Made by a program: the position numbers and the translations under genes. Source: Corynebacterium glyciniphilum AJ 3170 (lineage in GTDB: Bacteria > Actinomycetota > Actinomycetes > Mycobacteriales > Mycobacteriaceae). Taken from it: a DNA stretch of 64,000 nt. Positions 52,584 to 63,525 of this stretch are shown piece by piece. The stretch is from contig NZ_CP006842.1 in NCBI RefSeq assembly GCF_000626675.1, positions 930,001 to 994,000 of the forward strand, in the 5' to 3' direction. Numbering within the stretch: position 1 is the stretch's first letter; every line of letters begins with the position of its first letter. Under the pieces are notes generated by a model. That model was not told where the DNA came from. It worked only from the letters and a program-made list of their open reading frames with translations, and ran no database searches.

Positions 52584-53817
52584 GACGACGTCGTCGAACG
52601 AGGTTCGCTCCGTGGCCGGTGAAACGGACCGGGCCGGTGTCTCGCTCATGGAGGGACGGTTGAGGCCCTACCCGTGGGGTTCCAGGACGGCCCTGGCGGA
52701 ACTTACCGGCCGGCCGTCGCCGACCTCGCGTCCCGAGGCAGAACTGTGGTACGGGGCCCACCCGGAGGCGCCCAGCACGCTGCCCCACGACGGGACCGAC
52801 CTGTTGGAACGGATCTCCGTGGATCCACGCGGTGAGCTGGGGGACTCGGCACCGGATGGTCGGCTCCCGTTCCTGCTGAAGCTGCTCGCCGCAGACCAGG
52901 CGCTGAGCTTGCAGGCGCATCCCACCAAGGAGCAGGCGGCGGAAGGGTTCGCACGGGAGAACGCGGCTGGACTGCCGACAGGTTCGCCCATCCGCAACTA
53001 CAAGGACGACAACCACAAGCCCGAGCTGCTTGTGGCACTGACCCGCTTCGAGGCACTCGCGGGATTTCGGCCGGTGGAAAGCACCCGGAGGCTCCTTCAG
53101 ACGCTGAACGTGCCGGAACTGGGCCGTTACACCGAACTCCTGAACGGGGCGGCGGGAGATTCCGAAGGGCTTCGTGCGCTGGTCACGACCTGGATCTCGC
53201 TGCCGTCCCACCGCAGGCATGAGCTGATCGACGCGGTCCTGGACGCCTGCAGAAGGCTGATCGAGCAACCGGATTCCGGTGCGGAGGACTGGATGCGTGG
53301 GCCTGCCAAGGCTGCCCTGGACCTGTCGGACCAGCATCCGGGCGACGCGGGTATTCTCGTGTCCCTGCTGCTCAACCATGTGGTGCTCGAACCGGGGCAG
53401 GCGCTGTTCCTGTCCGCGGGCAACCTCCACGCCTATCTTCAGGGGACCGGCGTGGAGGTCATGGCGAACTCGGACAATGTGCTGCGCGGCGGTCTCACCA
53501 CCAAGCACGTGGATGTGCCCGAACTGATGAAGGTCGTGGATTTCACGCCCACGCCTGATCCGGTGGAGTTGCCCAGGGAAGACGGGGTCTTTCCTGCCCC
53601 GGTGCCTGAGTTCCGGTTGCGGTCGGTTGAGGACGGGCAGGCAGTGAGCGTTGACGGGCCGGCCATCGTACTCGGTGTGCGGGGTGAGGTCGCGGTCGAG
53701 GGCACGGGTGAGGAGGATCTCCTCCTGTCACCCGGCCAGGCGGCGTGGGTACCGGCCTCGGCGAGGGGCATAACCGCCAGCGGGCGCGGGCACTTCTTCA
53801 TCGCCACCGTGGGCTGA
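52576..53817 (+). CDS. manA: Mannose-6-phosphate isomerase, type I
   Basis: Converts fructose-6-phosphate to mannose-6-phosphate; zinc enzyme of the cupin fold. 413 aa with LRPYPWGSRTALAE, LPFLLKLLAADQALSLQAHP (zinc Gln/His), HKPELLVALTRFEALAGFRP and AGNLHAYLQGTGVEVMANSDN. GTG start inside the manB end, so the two steps are co-translated. Confidence 0.95.
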   Translation: MPETTSSNEVRSVAGETDRAGVSLMEGRLRPYPWGSRTALAELTGRPSPTSRPEAELWYGAHPEAPSTLPHDGTDLLERISVDPRGELGDSAPDGRLPFLLKLLAADQALSLQAHPTKEQAAEGFARENAAGLPTGSPIRNYKDDNHKPELLVALTRFEALAGFRPVESTRRLLQTLNVPELGRYTELLNGAAGDSEGLRALVTTWISLPSHRRHELIDAVLDACRRLIEQPDSGAEDWMRGPAKAALDLSDQHPGDAGILVSLLLNHVVLEPGQALFLSAGNLHAYLQGTGVEVMANSDNVLRGGLTTKHVDVPELMKVVDFTPTPDPVELPREDGVFPAPVPEFRLRSVEDGQAVSVDGPAIVLGVRGEVAVEGTGEEDLLLSPGQAAWVPASARGITASGRGHFFIATVG

Positions 53818-53868
53818 CACCGTCGGTTGATCGGGGAGCCTGCGTCCCGCCGTCCGGTCGGCCGCCGA

Positions 53869-54783
53869 TCAGGGCGTCGGGCCGGTGGTGTCCGTTACTG
53901 CCTCGTCCGGATCATGTGCACTGCCCGGGGCTTCGGTGGCGTCAGCGCCATCGCCCGGCGTGCCTTCCCCGGTGGGGCGGCCGGGGTTGTCCGACGCCGA
54001 CGGATCAGCAGGCTCGGACGGCTCTGTGGGCGCGGCCGGGTCGGTGGAATCGGTCGGTTCCGACGGCTCAGTCGACTCGGGTGCTCCGGTGTTGTCCGGG
54101 GTGCCGTTATCGTCTGACCCGTTACCTCCCGGAATCGACGGCATCCCGGGAATGGACGGCAGTAGATCAGTGAGGGAAGGACGCTCCGGCGAGCTGCTTC
54201 CGTTGTCGCCGTCGGGTGTGTTTCCGGCGGAGTTCTCACTGTCAGTACCGTCATCGGCACCGTTCGTTGCGGTATCGGCCGTGTCATCCGGGGCCGCGTC
54301 CTCATTCCCGGCCGGATACTGGCCGGGGGTGACGAACTGGTCACCGCTCCACGCGTTCGGCGGTGCGTACTGATCCGCAGTCAAGGGGGTGATGTGGTCA
54401 TCCCGGGAGTCGGGGGACCGGGTGGCTTCCCCACCGTCAGAATCCGTCCCGTCAGCATCGGGCGACATCGATTCGGTCGACCGGTGATCCTCTCCCGAGC
54501 CACGCGCCGAGGTCTCCTCGGAGGACGGCAGTGAGCCGCCCGCGGCGGCCTCCTCGACAGGGACCGGGCCATCGTCGTGGCTCGGTGAGACGTTCTGCCA
54601 TGTGACGACGCCGACGATGGTGGCGGCGGCGAAGCCGGCGACCACAAAGGAGCCGAGGACCCGGTTGGTCCGGGAAGCACGGGCAGCCTCGGCGCGGAGC
54701 AGTGACTCGTGGTGTTCGGTGGAGCTGCCGTCGACGGCCGGGGGATTGTCCGTCGGCCGTTCGGGTTCCAGTTCGTAGTCCAC
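53869..54783 (-). CDS. Single-pass membrane protein with long acidic low-complexity exterior
   Basis: 304 aa from GTG 54783, which has a strong AAAGGAGGG 6-7 bases upstream. Polar N-terminus (1-40), one transmembrane helix (about 42-64), then some 240 residues of Asp/Ser/Thr/Pro/Glu-rich sequence with SLTDLLPSIPGMPSIPGG as the only hydrophobic patch, and tandem EPSEPTDSTDP-like units near the end. Reads like a wall-spanning stalk. No catalytic motif; function unknown. The frame continues upstream but without a ribosome site. Confidence 0.7.
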   Translation of the reverse strand: MDYELEPERPTDNPPAVDGSSTEHHESLLRAEAARASRTNRVLGSFVVAGFAAATIVGVVTWQNVSPSHDDGPVPVEEAAAGGSLPSSEETSARGSGEDHRSTESMSPDADGTDSDGGEATRSPDSRDDHITPLTADQYAPPNAWSGDQFVTPGQYPAGNEDAAPDDTADTATNGADDGTDSENSAGNTPDGDNGSSSPERPSLTDLLPSIPGMPSIPGGNGSDDNGTPDNTGAPESTEPSEPTDSTDPAAPTEPSEPADPSASDNPGRPTGEGTPGDGADATEAPGSAHDPDEAVTDTTGPTP

Positions 54784-55127
54784 GGTGACCCTCCTTTCAT
54801 CCGAGGTCGTCGACCGGGTAAATGTCACGGTTAGATCACGATCAGTCGCAAGCCTATCATTCGTATCCAACGCAGTGGAAGACCTGAATGTTACTGAATT
54901 TTATGAGAACCCACGGTTGTCATGGGGTTTTGGTGGACATGTCAATGATGTCCGCGGCTGAGGGGGCGCCTCCGCGGTGACGTTGTAGGTCGGTAGATTC
55001 GGCGACATATTGAAATCAAACCGTGATTTTCCACGGGTTGCCGACCTGTCGGCGGGGAGCAGGGGAGACGTGTTGGTGGCGTGCCGACTATTCTCAGGTG
55101 AACGACACGAGCATGAGAGGGAACGAC
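54784..55127. other. Intergenic region between divergent genes, AT-rich, with one hairpin
   Basis: 344 bases. On the minus side TAGGCT near 54850 could be a -10 for the stalk-protein gene. A strong hairpin CCGCGG-N3-AGG...CCT-CCGCGG spans 54952-54977. The part around 54890-54950 is AT-rich. No start with a ribosome site and no recognisable RNA family was found. A riboswitch is possible but I see no motif that would name one. Confidence 0.5.
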
Positions 55128-55514
55128 ATGAGTACCTGGGATGAAACCGTCTTCGCGGACGACACCAACAGCGATTTCCTGGCAGACTGCGACGATCTGG
55201 AGGGTGAGGCACTCGTGGGGGCATTGCAGGATGCCTGCACGCTCGCACAGGACTCCGATGCAGGGGACGAAGGGAGGGCGGTGGACCCCGACTACATCAA
55301 CGGTCTGTGTGCGGCGACGGTCGCCGCCATCTGGTCCGGGGCCCCGTTCACGTCCGCCACCGTCGCCGACGAGCACCCGTTCATCCGTGGAGGCATCGGT
55401 CAGTGCCCCGATGCCCTGCAGGAGGCCGCGCTCGCGCTGCTGGACGCGGAGCTCGAGGCCGCCGGTGACGAGGCGCCCGACGGCTTGGAGACCGCCGTGG
55501 AAGCCCTGAGCTGA
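55128..55514 (+). CDS. DUF4259-like protein
   Basis: 128 aa, acidic and helical, no membrane segment. The start STWDETVFADDTNSDFLADC and a middle GLCAATVAAIWSGAPF fit the small DUF4259 family (imported in many phyla, unknown role). Three Cys. AGAGG stands 9 bases before ATG 55128; the frame is open further upstream without support. Confidence 0.75.
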   Translation: MSTWDETVFADDTNSDFLADCDDLEGEALVGALQDACTLAQDSDAGDEGRAVDPDYINGLCAATVAAIWSGAPFTSATVADEHPFIRGGIGQCPDALQEAALALLDAELEAAGDEAPDGLETAVEALS

Positions 55515-55582
55515 CTCCTGACCTGACTCGGGGTAAGCAGGCCCACCCTCTGTGAGCGGCTCTGCGGTGTCGGGGGATAGGG

Positions 55583-55596
55583 TTGACATAACGTCA
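55583..55596 (+). promoter_or_regulatory. TTGACA box overlapping a TGAC-N5-GTCA inverted repeat before sahH
   Basis: TTGACA at 55583-55588 is a perfect -35, and TGAC/GTCA (55584-55587, 55593-55596) overlap it, about 45 bases before the sahH start. No good -10 follows at 17 bases, so the element may be an operator. Regulation by a McbR-like methionine regulator is a guess; the site is not a clear match. Confidence 0.35.
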
Positions 55597-55639
55597 TCAC
55601 AGTCGTCATCGTCCCCTGAAGTTTGAGGAGCATCACCCC

Positions 55640-57147
<1,508 letters not shown>

Positions 57148-57148
<1 letters not shown>

Positions 57149-57825
57149 TGATCATCGCGTTTGAAGGGATCGACGGTGCAGGTAAGAACACCTGCGTGAG
57201 CGCCCTGGAAGCCGAGTTGCTGTCCCGCGAAATCCCGGTCGCCCGGTTGGCCTTCCCACGCTACGAGCAGTCCGTCCACGCACAGCTCGCATCTGCGGCG
57301 CTGCACGGGGAGATGGGTGATCTCGTCGACTCCGTCCACGGTATGGCGACCCTGTTCGCCCTGGACCGTGCGGAGGTCGGCGGGGATCTCGCCGACTTCG
57401 ACACCGACGGATACGTGGTACTGCTCGATCGTTATGTCGCGTCGAATGCGGCCTACTCGGCGGCACGGCTCGGGATCGCAAGCCAGGACGTGCCCGCCAG
57501 CGACATCGTCCGGTGGGTCGAGGACCTGGAGTTCACGAACCTCGGGACGCCTGTACCGGACGTCCAGATCCTGGTCGACGTCCCCGACGATGTGGCTTCC
57601 GGACGTGTTGCGGAACGGGCGGAGCACGACGAGTCGCGGACCGCCGACGCCTACGAACGTGACGGCGGTCTTCAGTCGCGGACCTTGGAGGCGTACCGCT
57701 CCCTGGCTGCGGCACAATGGCGGTCCCCGTGGTGGACGTTGGACAATTCCGGCGAGCCGGCGGGGCTCGAGGCGGCGGTCAGTGACCTTGTCGACGCCGT
57801 GATCGATTCCAAGGACAACGGATAG
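57148..57825 (+). CDS. tmk: Thymidylate kinase
   Basis: dTMP + ATP to dTDP. 225 aa: P-loop FEGIDGAGKNT, LLDRYVASNAAYSAAR (the DRY/H motif) and a lid region AYERDGGLQ. Asn replaces the usual Lys-Ser/Thr neighbour in GAGKNT, as in other corynebacterial and mycobacterial enzymes. Coupled to sahH by TGATG. Confidence 0.92.
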
Positions 57826-57870
57826 CGGTCTTCCCGGGGAGGTCTTACCGCCTACCGGAAGCGTTTGTGA

Positions 57871-57876
57871 CAGACT
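57871..57876 (+). promoter_or_regulatory. Possible -10 hexamer CAGACT before mtrA
   Basis: CAGACT ends 7 bases before ATG 57884, the leaderless spacing, but the first base deviates from TANNNT. Confidence 0.25.
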
Positions 57877-57883
57877 GAACCCC

Positions 57884-58558
57884 ATGGCAGAGAAAGTTCT
57901 CGTCGTCGACGACGACCCCGCAATCTCGGAGATGCTGACCATCGTCCTGCAGGGCGAAGGTTTCGACACGGTCGTCGTAGGGGACGGGCCACAGGCCGTG
58001 GAGGCTGCGGAACGCGAGAATCCCGACCTTATCCTCCTGGACCTCATGCTTCCGGGCATGAGCGGCATCGACGTGTGCCGAGCAGTGCGGGAGTTCTCGG
58101 CGGTCCCCATCGTGATGCTCACCGCCAAGACGGACACGGTGGACGTGGTCCTCGGTCTGGAGACAGGGGCGGACGATTACGTGCCGAAACCCTTCAAACC
58201 CAAGGAACTCGTGGCGCGGGTGCGTGCCCGGCTGCGGCGGACACCCGAGGACGTGCCGGAATCAGTGAAGGTCTCCGACCTCACGATCGACTTCGGCGGG
58301 CACCAGGTCACCCGCAAGGGGCAGCCGATTTCTCTGACGCCCATCGAGTTCGAGCTGCTCACCACGCTGGCCTCTCGGCCTCGCCAGGTGTTCTCACGTG
58401 AAGAACTGCTCGAGCGGGTGTGGGGTTACCGTAAATCCAGTGATACACGCCTGGTCAATGTGCATATCCAGCGTCTGCGGTCGAAAGTGGAGAAGGACCC
58501 GGACAACCCGACCATCATCCAGACCGTCCGCGGGGTCGGTTACAAGACCGGGGAGTAG
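57884..58558 (+). CDS. mtrA: Response regulator MtrA
   Basis: 224 aa OmpR-class regulator of cell-wall, osmoprotection and division genes. Receiver with acidic pocket DDD at 9-11 and phospho-acceptor Asp53 in LLDLMLPGMSG; winged-helix output with SDTRLVNVHIQRLRSKVE. Partner MtrB follows after 15 bases. The gap before it holds a GGTCTT direct repeat (GGTCTT-N8-GGTCTT near 57828-57846). Confidence 0.96.
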   Translation: MAEKVLVVDDDPAISEMLTIVLQGEGFDTVVVGDGPQAVEAAERENPDLILLDLMLPGMSGIDVCRAVREFSAVPIVMLTAKTDTVDVVLGLETGADDYVPKPFKPKELVARVRARLRRTPEDVPESVKVSDLTIDFGGHQVTRKGQPISLTPIEFELLTTLASRPRQVFSREELLERVWGYRKSSDTRLVNVHIQRLRSKVEKDPDNPTIIQTVRGVGYKTGE

Positions 58559-58573
58559 GGCGGACAGCGACCC

Positions 58574-60871
58574 ATGGCATCGAGGTCAGGGGACGAGCGA
58601 CAGGACGAGACGGGCACCGGCGCCGGGAGGCGCCACGGTGGCCGTCTCGGTCGCCCTGCGCTCCCGGTGGTCCGGGACGGCGACCGTCGGCGCAGCCGTA
58701 ACCAGAATGGCCGGGCCGTGGACACGGACAGTGACCCCCGTCGGGCACCTCGGGGAGAGCTCGGGGACATCGGATTCCTCGACGGGCTGAGGATCTTTCT
58801 CCGGCGGCCGGTCCGGTTCGCCCGGAAGTTCTCCGAGAAGCTTGCCCAGCGCTGGCGGACGTCGATCCAGCTGCGGGTGATCGGCAGTGTCTTCGCGTCC
58901 TCGCTGCTGGTGATTATGGCCCTTGGTTTCGTGTTGACCAGCTTCGTCGGTCAGCAGCTGCTCGACGCCAAGTACAACGCCGCCACCGACGAGATCGACC
59001 GGGCCCGGGGCATTGTCGAGGAGCAGATCCGCAACACTGATTCCGCCACGTCGCCGCAGATGCGTATCAACAATGCCAGGGCGGCGCTGAGCGACCGCAC
59101 CGCAGAGTCGGAACAGGGGTCGACGGGCACGGTGTACGAGCCGGTGATCATCGCCTCCGACCTGACCGGCGGTGACATCTCGAGCCCTGAAAACCACCCC
59201 GTCCCGGACTCGTTGCGCGATTTCGTGCGGCAGGGACAGGTGTCGGTCCAGTACACCACGGTTGAATCCCCCGGTGGCACCTACAAGGCGTTGGTCATCG
59301 GGTCGCCAGTGGCTTCAGACATCCAGGGGCTGGAGCTCTACCTGGTCATGCCGCTGGACAACGAAGAGTCCACGATGGCTCTCATGCGTGGCCTGCTGTT
59401 GGCGGGCGCGGTGGTGCTGATGGTGCTGCTTGTCGTCATCGCCTGGGTGTTCTCCCAGCAGTTGACCGTGCCGGTGCGCACCGCGTCGCGGATCGCCGAG
59501 CGTTTCGCGGCCGGGCACATGCGCGAACGGATGGCGGTGGACGGTCAGGATGAGGTTGCCCGGTTGGCCATCAGTTTCAATGAGATGGCGGAGAATCTCT
59601 CGTACCAGATCCGGCAGTTGGAGGAGTTCGGGTCGCTGCAGCAGCAGTTCACCTCCGATGTGTCCCACGAGCTGCGGACGCCACTGACCACGGTACGGAT
59701 GGCCGCGGACCTGATCCACGCCAATTCCGAGGATCTTGATCCGGTGACCCGCCGTGCCTCCGAGTTGATGAACGCGGAGCTTGACCGTTTCGAGATGCTG
59801 CTCGGTGACCTGCTGGAGATTTCCCGGCACGATGCCGGTGTCGCGAACCTGTCCCGGGAACTGATTGACGTCCGCGGCGTGGTGAAGTCCACGATGGGGC
59901 AGTTGCGGGCCCTGGCGGAGGAGGTCGGCTGTGAGATCCAGCTCGACCTGCCGGACGAGCCGGTCATGGAGGAGGTGGACTCCCGGCGGGTCGAACGTAT
60001 CCTGCGTAATCTCCTGGCCAATGCCATCGATCACAGTGAGAGCCGCCCCGTGCGGGTCACGATGCGGCGCGGTGCGGAATCGTTGGCGGTGACCGTGGTC
60101 GACCATGGCATGGGCCTGAAGCCGGGGGAGGCGGATTTGGTGTTCAACCGTTTCTGGCGGTCGGATCCGTCGCGGGAGCGCAAGACCGGTGGCACCGGGT
60201 TGGGACTGGCCATCGCCAAGGAGGACGCCCAGTTGCACGGTGGCCGACTTGAGGCGACCGGTGAACCGGGGCTCGGGGCGTGTTTCCGTCTGACCTTGCC
60301 CCGCAAGCCGGGGCAGGAGGTGCGTACCTCTCCGTTGCCACTGGAGGTCGACCGTGCTGAAGGGGCGGAGGTCCTTGAGTTGACCGGGCAGAGTGCCGGG
60401 ATCCCCGAGACGATGGACGAGGCCGCTGACGCCGCCGATGAGCGGCAGCAGGATGATGCCGCGGTGGATGCGTCGGTGGAGGCGGCGTCGGACGGTATGT
60501 CGGTCGCGACATCGGAGGCGGAATCGGCTGCGGATACCGTCTACACCTCGGAGGGCGTCGATGGTGGCGAGGCCGGTGATTCCGCCGACGGGGTCGTCGC
60601 CGACGGACAGGACGAGATGAACGACAGCGCCGGGGGCGGCGACGCGGACGGTGTTGTGTCGGATGAACCTGTCGACCGCTTCGACTCCGTTGATGTCACG
60701 GCTGGTTCCGTGGAAACCTTCGGGGTCGACCTCAGCGCCTTCGAGGGGTTGACTGAGGAGGAACTGCGGACCGCTCTCCAGGAAGCGGAGGATATGGATT
60801 CGGCGTTCGATGCGGACAGTGACCCGGACGATTCCCGAGACGGTGAGGAGGGTGACGATGACAAGAGTTGA
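58574..60871 (+). CDS. mtrB: Sensor histidine kinase MtrB, with long acidic C-terminal tail
   Basis: 765 aa. Basic cytoplasmic N-terminus (1-90), two transmembrane helices (about 105-128 and 275-298) around a sensor region, HAMP, phospho-acceptor His365 in SDVSHELRTPLTT, and ATPase motifs NAIDHS and GTGLGLAIAKEDAQLHGG, ending near residue 580. The remaining 180 residues are Asp/Glu/Ala/Ser-rich low complexity and have no counterpart in the roughly 500-570-aa MtrB of C. glutamicum or M. tuberculosis. Signals to MtrA; overlaps lpqB by 14 bases. Confidence 0.95.
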   Translation: MASRSGDERQDETGTGAGRRHGGRLGRPALPVVRDGDRRRSRNQNGRAVDTDSDPRRAPRGELGDIGFLDGLRIFLRRPVRFARKFSEKLAQRWRTSIQLRVIGSVFASSLLVIMALGFVLTSFVGQQLLDAKYNAATDEIDRARGIVEEQIRNTDSATSPQMRINNARAALSDRTAESEQGSTGTVYEPVIIASDLTGGDISSPENHPVPDSLRDFVRQGQVSVQYTTVESPGGTYKALVIGSPVASDIQGLELYLVMPLDNEESTMALMRGLLLAGAVVLMVLLVVIAWVFSQQLTVPVRTASRIAERFAAGHMRERMAVDGQDEVARLAISFNEMAENLSYQIRQLEEFGSLQQQFTSDVSHELRTPLTTVRMAADLIHANSEDLDPVTRRASELMNAELDRFEMLLGDLLEISRHDAGVANLSRELIDVRGVVKSTMGQLRALAEEVGCEIQLDLPDEPVMEEVDSRRVERILRNLLANAIDHSESRPVRVTMRRGAESLAVTVVDHGMGLKPGEADLVFNRFWRSDPSRERKTGGTGLGLAIAKEDAQLHGGRLEATGEPGLGACFRLTLPRKPGQEVRTSPLPLEVDRAEGAEVLELTGQSAGIPETMDEAADAADERQQDDAAVDASVEAASDGMSVATSEAESAADTVYTSEGVDGGEAGDSADGVVADGQDEMNDSAGGGDADGVVSDEPVDRFDSVDVTAGSVETFGVDLSAFEGLTEEELRTALQEAEDMDSAFDADSDPDDSRDGEEGDDDKS

Positions 60872-62603
60872 CGGCGTACGTCAGGTCGGGGCTCTGCTCA
60901 CGGCGACGGTGCTGGCGGGAGGACTTGTCGCCTGTACCACCCTTCCCGGTGAATCGACCCCTGAGGCAGTTTCGTCCTACGTGTCCGACCCAGACGCCGG
61001 CAACCTGCCGACCCCGTCTGAGGGGCAGCCGCCGGATCTCCTGTTGCGGGACTTTTACCTGGCGTCGACCCAGCAGGCCAACAATCGGCAGGCGGCCAAG
61101 GAGTTCCTGACGGACACCGCGGCGGACGAATGGCAGGACAGTGTGTCGACCCTGATCCTCGACCGGCTCGACCTCAACGCCACCGGTGGGGCCTCCGGCG
61201 ACGAAGTGACCTACGTCGTGCGCGGCACCGTGGTCGGGCGTCTCGGTACGGGTGGTGTCTACCAGCCGGAGAACAGCCCCTATGAGGAGGAGGTCACCCT
61301 GGAGCGAGGTGAGAGTGGATGGCGCATCACCGACCTGCCCGACGGGGTCATCCTGGACCGAAGTGATTTCGTGGGCGCCTACCAGGCTCATGACCTCTAC
61401 TTCCTGGACCCGACGAAGCGTTTCCTCGTCCCGGACCGGCGGTGGATCTACAACCGGCAGGACAATATCGGTTTCTCGCTGGTTTCCTTGTTGGCCGGTG
61501 GGCCGCGTAACCAGCTTCAGGACGCCGTGGAAACAGAGTTCCCCTCCGGTAACGGCATCCAGGCGGCGGTCGAGGAGGACGGAACGTTCACCGTCGACAT
61601 CACGGGCATCGCCGACTTGTCGGTGGATGACCGTGAGGTGCTGGCGGGCCAGCTTGTGTGGACGCTCGCGATGTCTGACGTCCGTGGTCCGTACCGGATC
61701 CTGGCGGACGGCACATCCATCACCGACAACGGGCGGGAGGACTGGACATTGGCCGATGTCTCCGACCTCGACCCGCAGAAGACGTCCGATGAGCCGTTGC
61801 GGGCACTGCGGGATGGTGCGCTGGTCGAGGTCGAGGGAGATTCCGGGGTGACGTTGTCGGGGTGGACCTCGTCAGGTGAGCTCGAATCCGCGGCCTCCGG
61901 TGGAGCGGACGGGAGGATCGCAGCCGTGTCGGGGCGGGGTGACGGCCAACGGTCACTGCTTGTCGGGGATGTCGGTGGAGACCCCGTCACCGCGCTGACT
62001 GCACGTTCGCTGTCCCGTCCGTCGTGGAGTGGTGACGCACAGAACCTCTACGTCGTCGCCGACGGCAGGCGGGTCCACCGCCTCGAACCCACGGGATCCG
62101 GCATCCAGATGGACGAGTCCACGGTGAACACCTCGGCCCTCGACAGCCTCGACATCGACGATCCCAGGATCAGTGTGTTCACGGTGTCGAGGGACGGAAC
62201 GAGGGCTGCGATGCTGATCAACGGCAGACTGTTCATCAGCGTCCTGCAGCGTGACGGTGATGGAGGAGGTTCGATGACGCTCGGTACCCCGATGGAGGTC
62301 GGTCAGCGGGTCGGCGACACCGCGTTGTCGGTCGACTGGCGTGACGACGGGACCCTGCTGGTGGGCACCCGGGCCAACGACGCGCCTGTGTGGGGCGTGA
62401 CGGTCGATGGTTCGGAAGCGTCGCAGTTGTCCAGCCGTAATATCACCGCACCGGTGGTTGCGGTGGGGTCTGCCGGGTCTGTGCAGTACATCCTCGATTC
62501 CCGGGCGATGCTGCAACTGGATGACGAGGACCCTGAGGCACGGTTCTGGCGGGAGGTCCCGGCGCTCCAGGGCGCCCGGGCGGTTCCTATCCTGTCGAAA
62601 TAG
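60858..62603 (+). CDS. lpqB: Lipoprotein LpqB, modulator of MtrB
   Basis: 581 aa. Lipobox LVAC with Cys26, GerMN-like region (about 190-290) and a beta-propeller-like C-terminal part. LpqB binds the MtrB sensor domain and tunes MtrA phosphorylation. ATG 60858 starts inside the mtrB end, after GGAGGGTGACG. Confidence 0.94.
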   Translation: MTRVDGVRQVGALLTATVLAGGLVACTTLPGESTPEAVSSYVSDPDAGNLPTPSEGQPPDLLLRDFYLASTQQANNRQAAKEFLTDTAADEWQDSVSTLILDRLDLNATGGASGDEVTYVVRGTVVGRLGTGGVYQPENSPYEEEVTLERGESGWRITDLPDGVILDRSDFVGAYQAHDLYFLDPTKRFLVPDRRWIYNRQDNIGFSLVSLLAGGPRNQLQDAVETEFPSGNGIQAAVEEDGTFTVDITGIADLSVDDREVLAGQLVWTLAMSDVRGPYRILADGTSITDNGREDWTLADVSDLDPQKTSDEPLRALRDGALVEVEGDSGVTLSGWTSSGELESAASGGADGRIAAVSGRGDGQRSLLVGDVGGDPVTALTARSLSRPSWSGDAQNLYVVADGRRVHRLEPTGSGIQMDESTVNTSALDSLDIDDPRISVFTVSRDGTRAAMLINGRLFISVLQRDGDGGGSMTLGTPMEVGQRVGDTALSVDWRDDGTLLVGTRANDAPVWGVTVDGSEASQLSSRNITAPVVAVGSAGSVQYILDSRAMLQLDDEDPEARFWREVPALQGARAVPILSK

Positions 62604-62647
62604 GAGTAGGCATAAGTCTGGGCAGGGGACTCACGGGGAGGGAGAGG

Positions 62648-63355
62648 ATGGGCGCGTTTCGGGTGGGGGAACTCGCCGGTCTGGTGTGGCGTGACGACTG
62701 TCTGGCCTGCGGTACGGCGGACGTGGCACCGGCGGTGGTGGGGCTGTCGCTGTGTCGGAGGTGTGCGCATGAGCTACGCCGGGTGCCGTCCCGGGTTGCG
62801 GACACGTGGGCGCCACCGGTGTTCGCCGCAGGTACGTACGGGGGTGCGCACCGCGGCGTTGTTCTGGCGGCGAAGGAACAGCGGCGCACCGACGCCGTCC
62901 AGGTGGCGGGCGCTGTTATGGCAGGTACCGTACGGCACCTCGTGTCCCAGGGAGTGTTGGCGGATCCGAGATTGGCTCCGCTCGTTCTTCTTCCCGCTCC
63001 CACGACCCGGCGGGCGGCGAAGGACCGGGGCGGGTGCATCGTTGAGCGGTCCGCGGAGGTGGCCCGGCGGGAACTCGGTGGGGGTGTCCATGTCGTCGCC
63101 GCGGCGACGCTCGCGCCGGGGGCTCGGGATTCAGTGGGCCTCGGACGGGGTGAGCGGACGGCCAACATCGCCGCGAATCTGCGTATCGATCCGACGGACC
63201 TGCAGCGTGCCGTCCGGATCCTCAGGGTGCCCGGGGCGACGGCCTGTCTGGTCGACGATGTCAGCACCACGGGGGCCACATTGTCGAGATTCGCCGCGGC
63301 ACTCGCGGCCCGTGGGGTGGTGACCAGTGCCGGAGTGGTGATCGCCCAGGCGTGA
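62648..63355 (+). CDS. ComF-family phosphoribosyltransferase-like protein
   Basis: 235 aa. N-terminal zinc-finger-like Cys pairs (CLACG and CRRCAHEL) and a C-terminal PRTase domain with LLPAPTTRRAAKDRG, GLGRGER and the PRPP loop CLVDDVSTTGATL. ComF helps DNA uptake in Bacillus; in actinobacteria the role is unclear. GGGAGAGG lies 2-9 bases before the ATG. Position between lpqB and hpf is conserved. Confidence 0.9.
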   Translation: MGAFRVGELAGLVWRDDCLACGTADVAPAVVGLSLCRRCAHELRRVPSRVADTWAPPVFAAGTYGGAHRGVVLAAKEQRRTDAVQVAGAVMAGTVRHLVSQGVLADPRLAPLVLLPAPTTRRAAKDRGGCIVERSAEVARRELGGGVHVVAAATLAPGARDSVGLGRGERTANIAANLRIDPTDLQRAVRILRVPGATACLVDDVSTTGATLSRFAAALAARGVVTSAGVVIAQA

Positions 63356-63386
63356 CCGCCGGTGCTGATGAGCAGGGGGGTAGATC

Positions 63387-63404
63387 ACCGGGGGCATGCC
63401 CGGT
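63387..63404 (+). terminator. Hairpin after the comF-like gene
   Basis: ACCGGG (63387-63392) and CCCGGT (63399-63404) with a 6-base loop, 30 bases after the stop; no T-run. A TACTAT at 63436-63441 downstream may be the hpf -10. Confidence 0.35.
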
Positions 63405-63525
63405 CACGGTCGCCCCCACGCCACGGGAACGTCGGTACTATCGGGAGGGAAGATGTCGCCAGTAAGTAGTCGGTGGACAATCCCGTTCACCGGTGACAGG
63501 CGGCGCGGAGACCGGGAGGATGAGT

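Noticed and set aside
54784..55127. c-di-AMP (ydaO-type) riboswitch, known upstream of some actinobacterial wall-protein genes
   Set aside because: I could not align the conserved segments; only one GC hairpin is clear.
55515..55639. S-adenosylhomocysteine riboswitch before sahH
   Set aside because: The short leader lacks the conserved core of that riboswitch; only a -35-like box and a small inverted repeat are visible.
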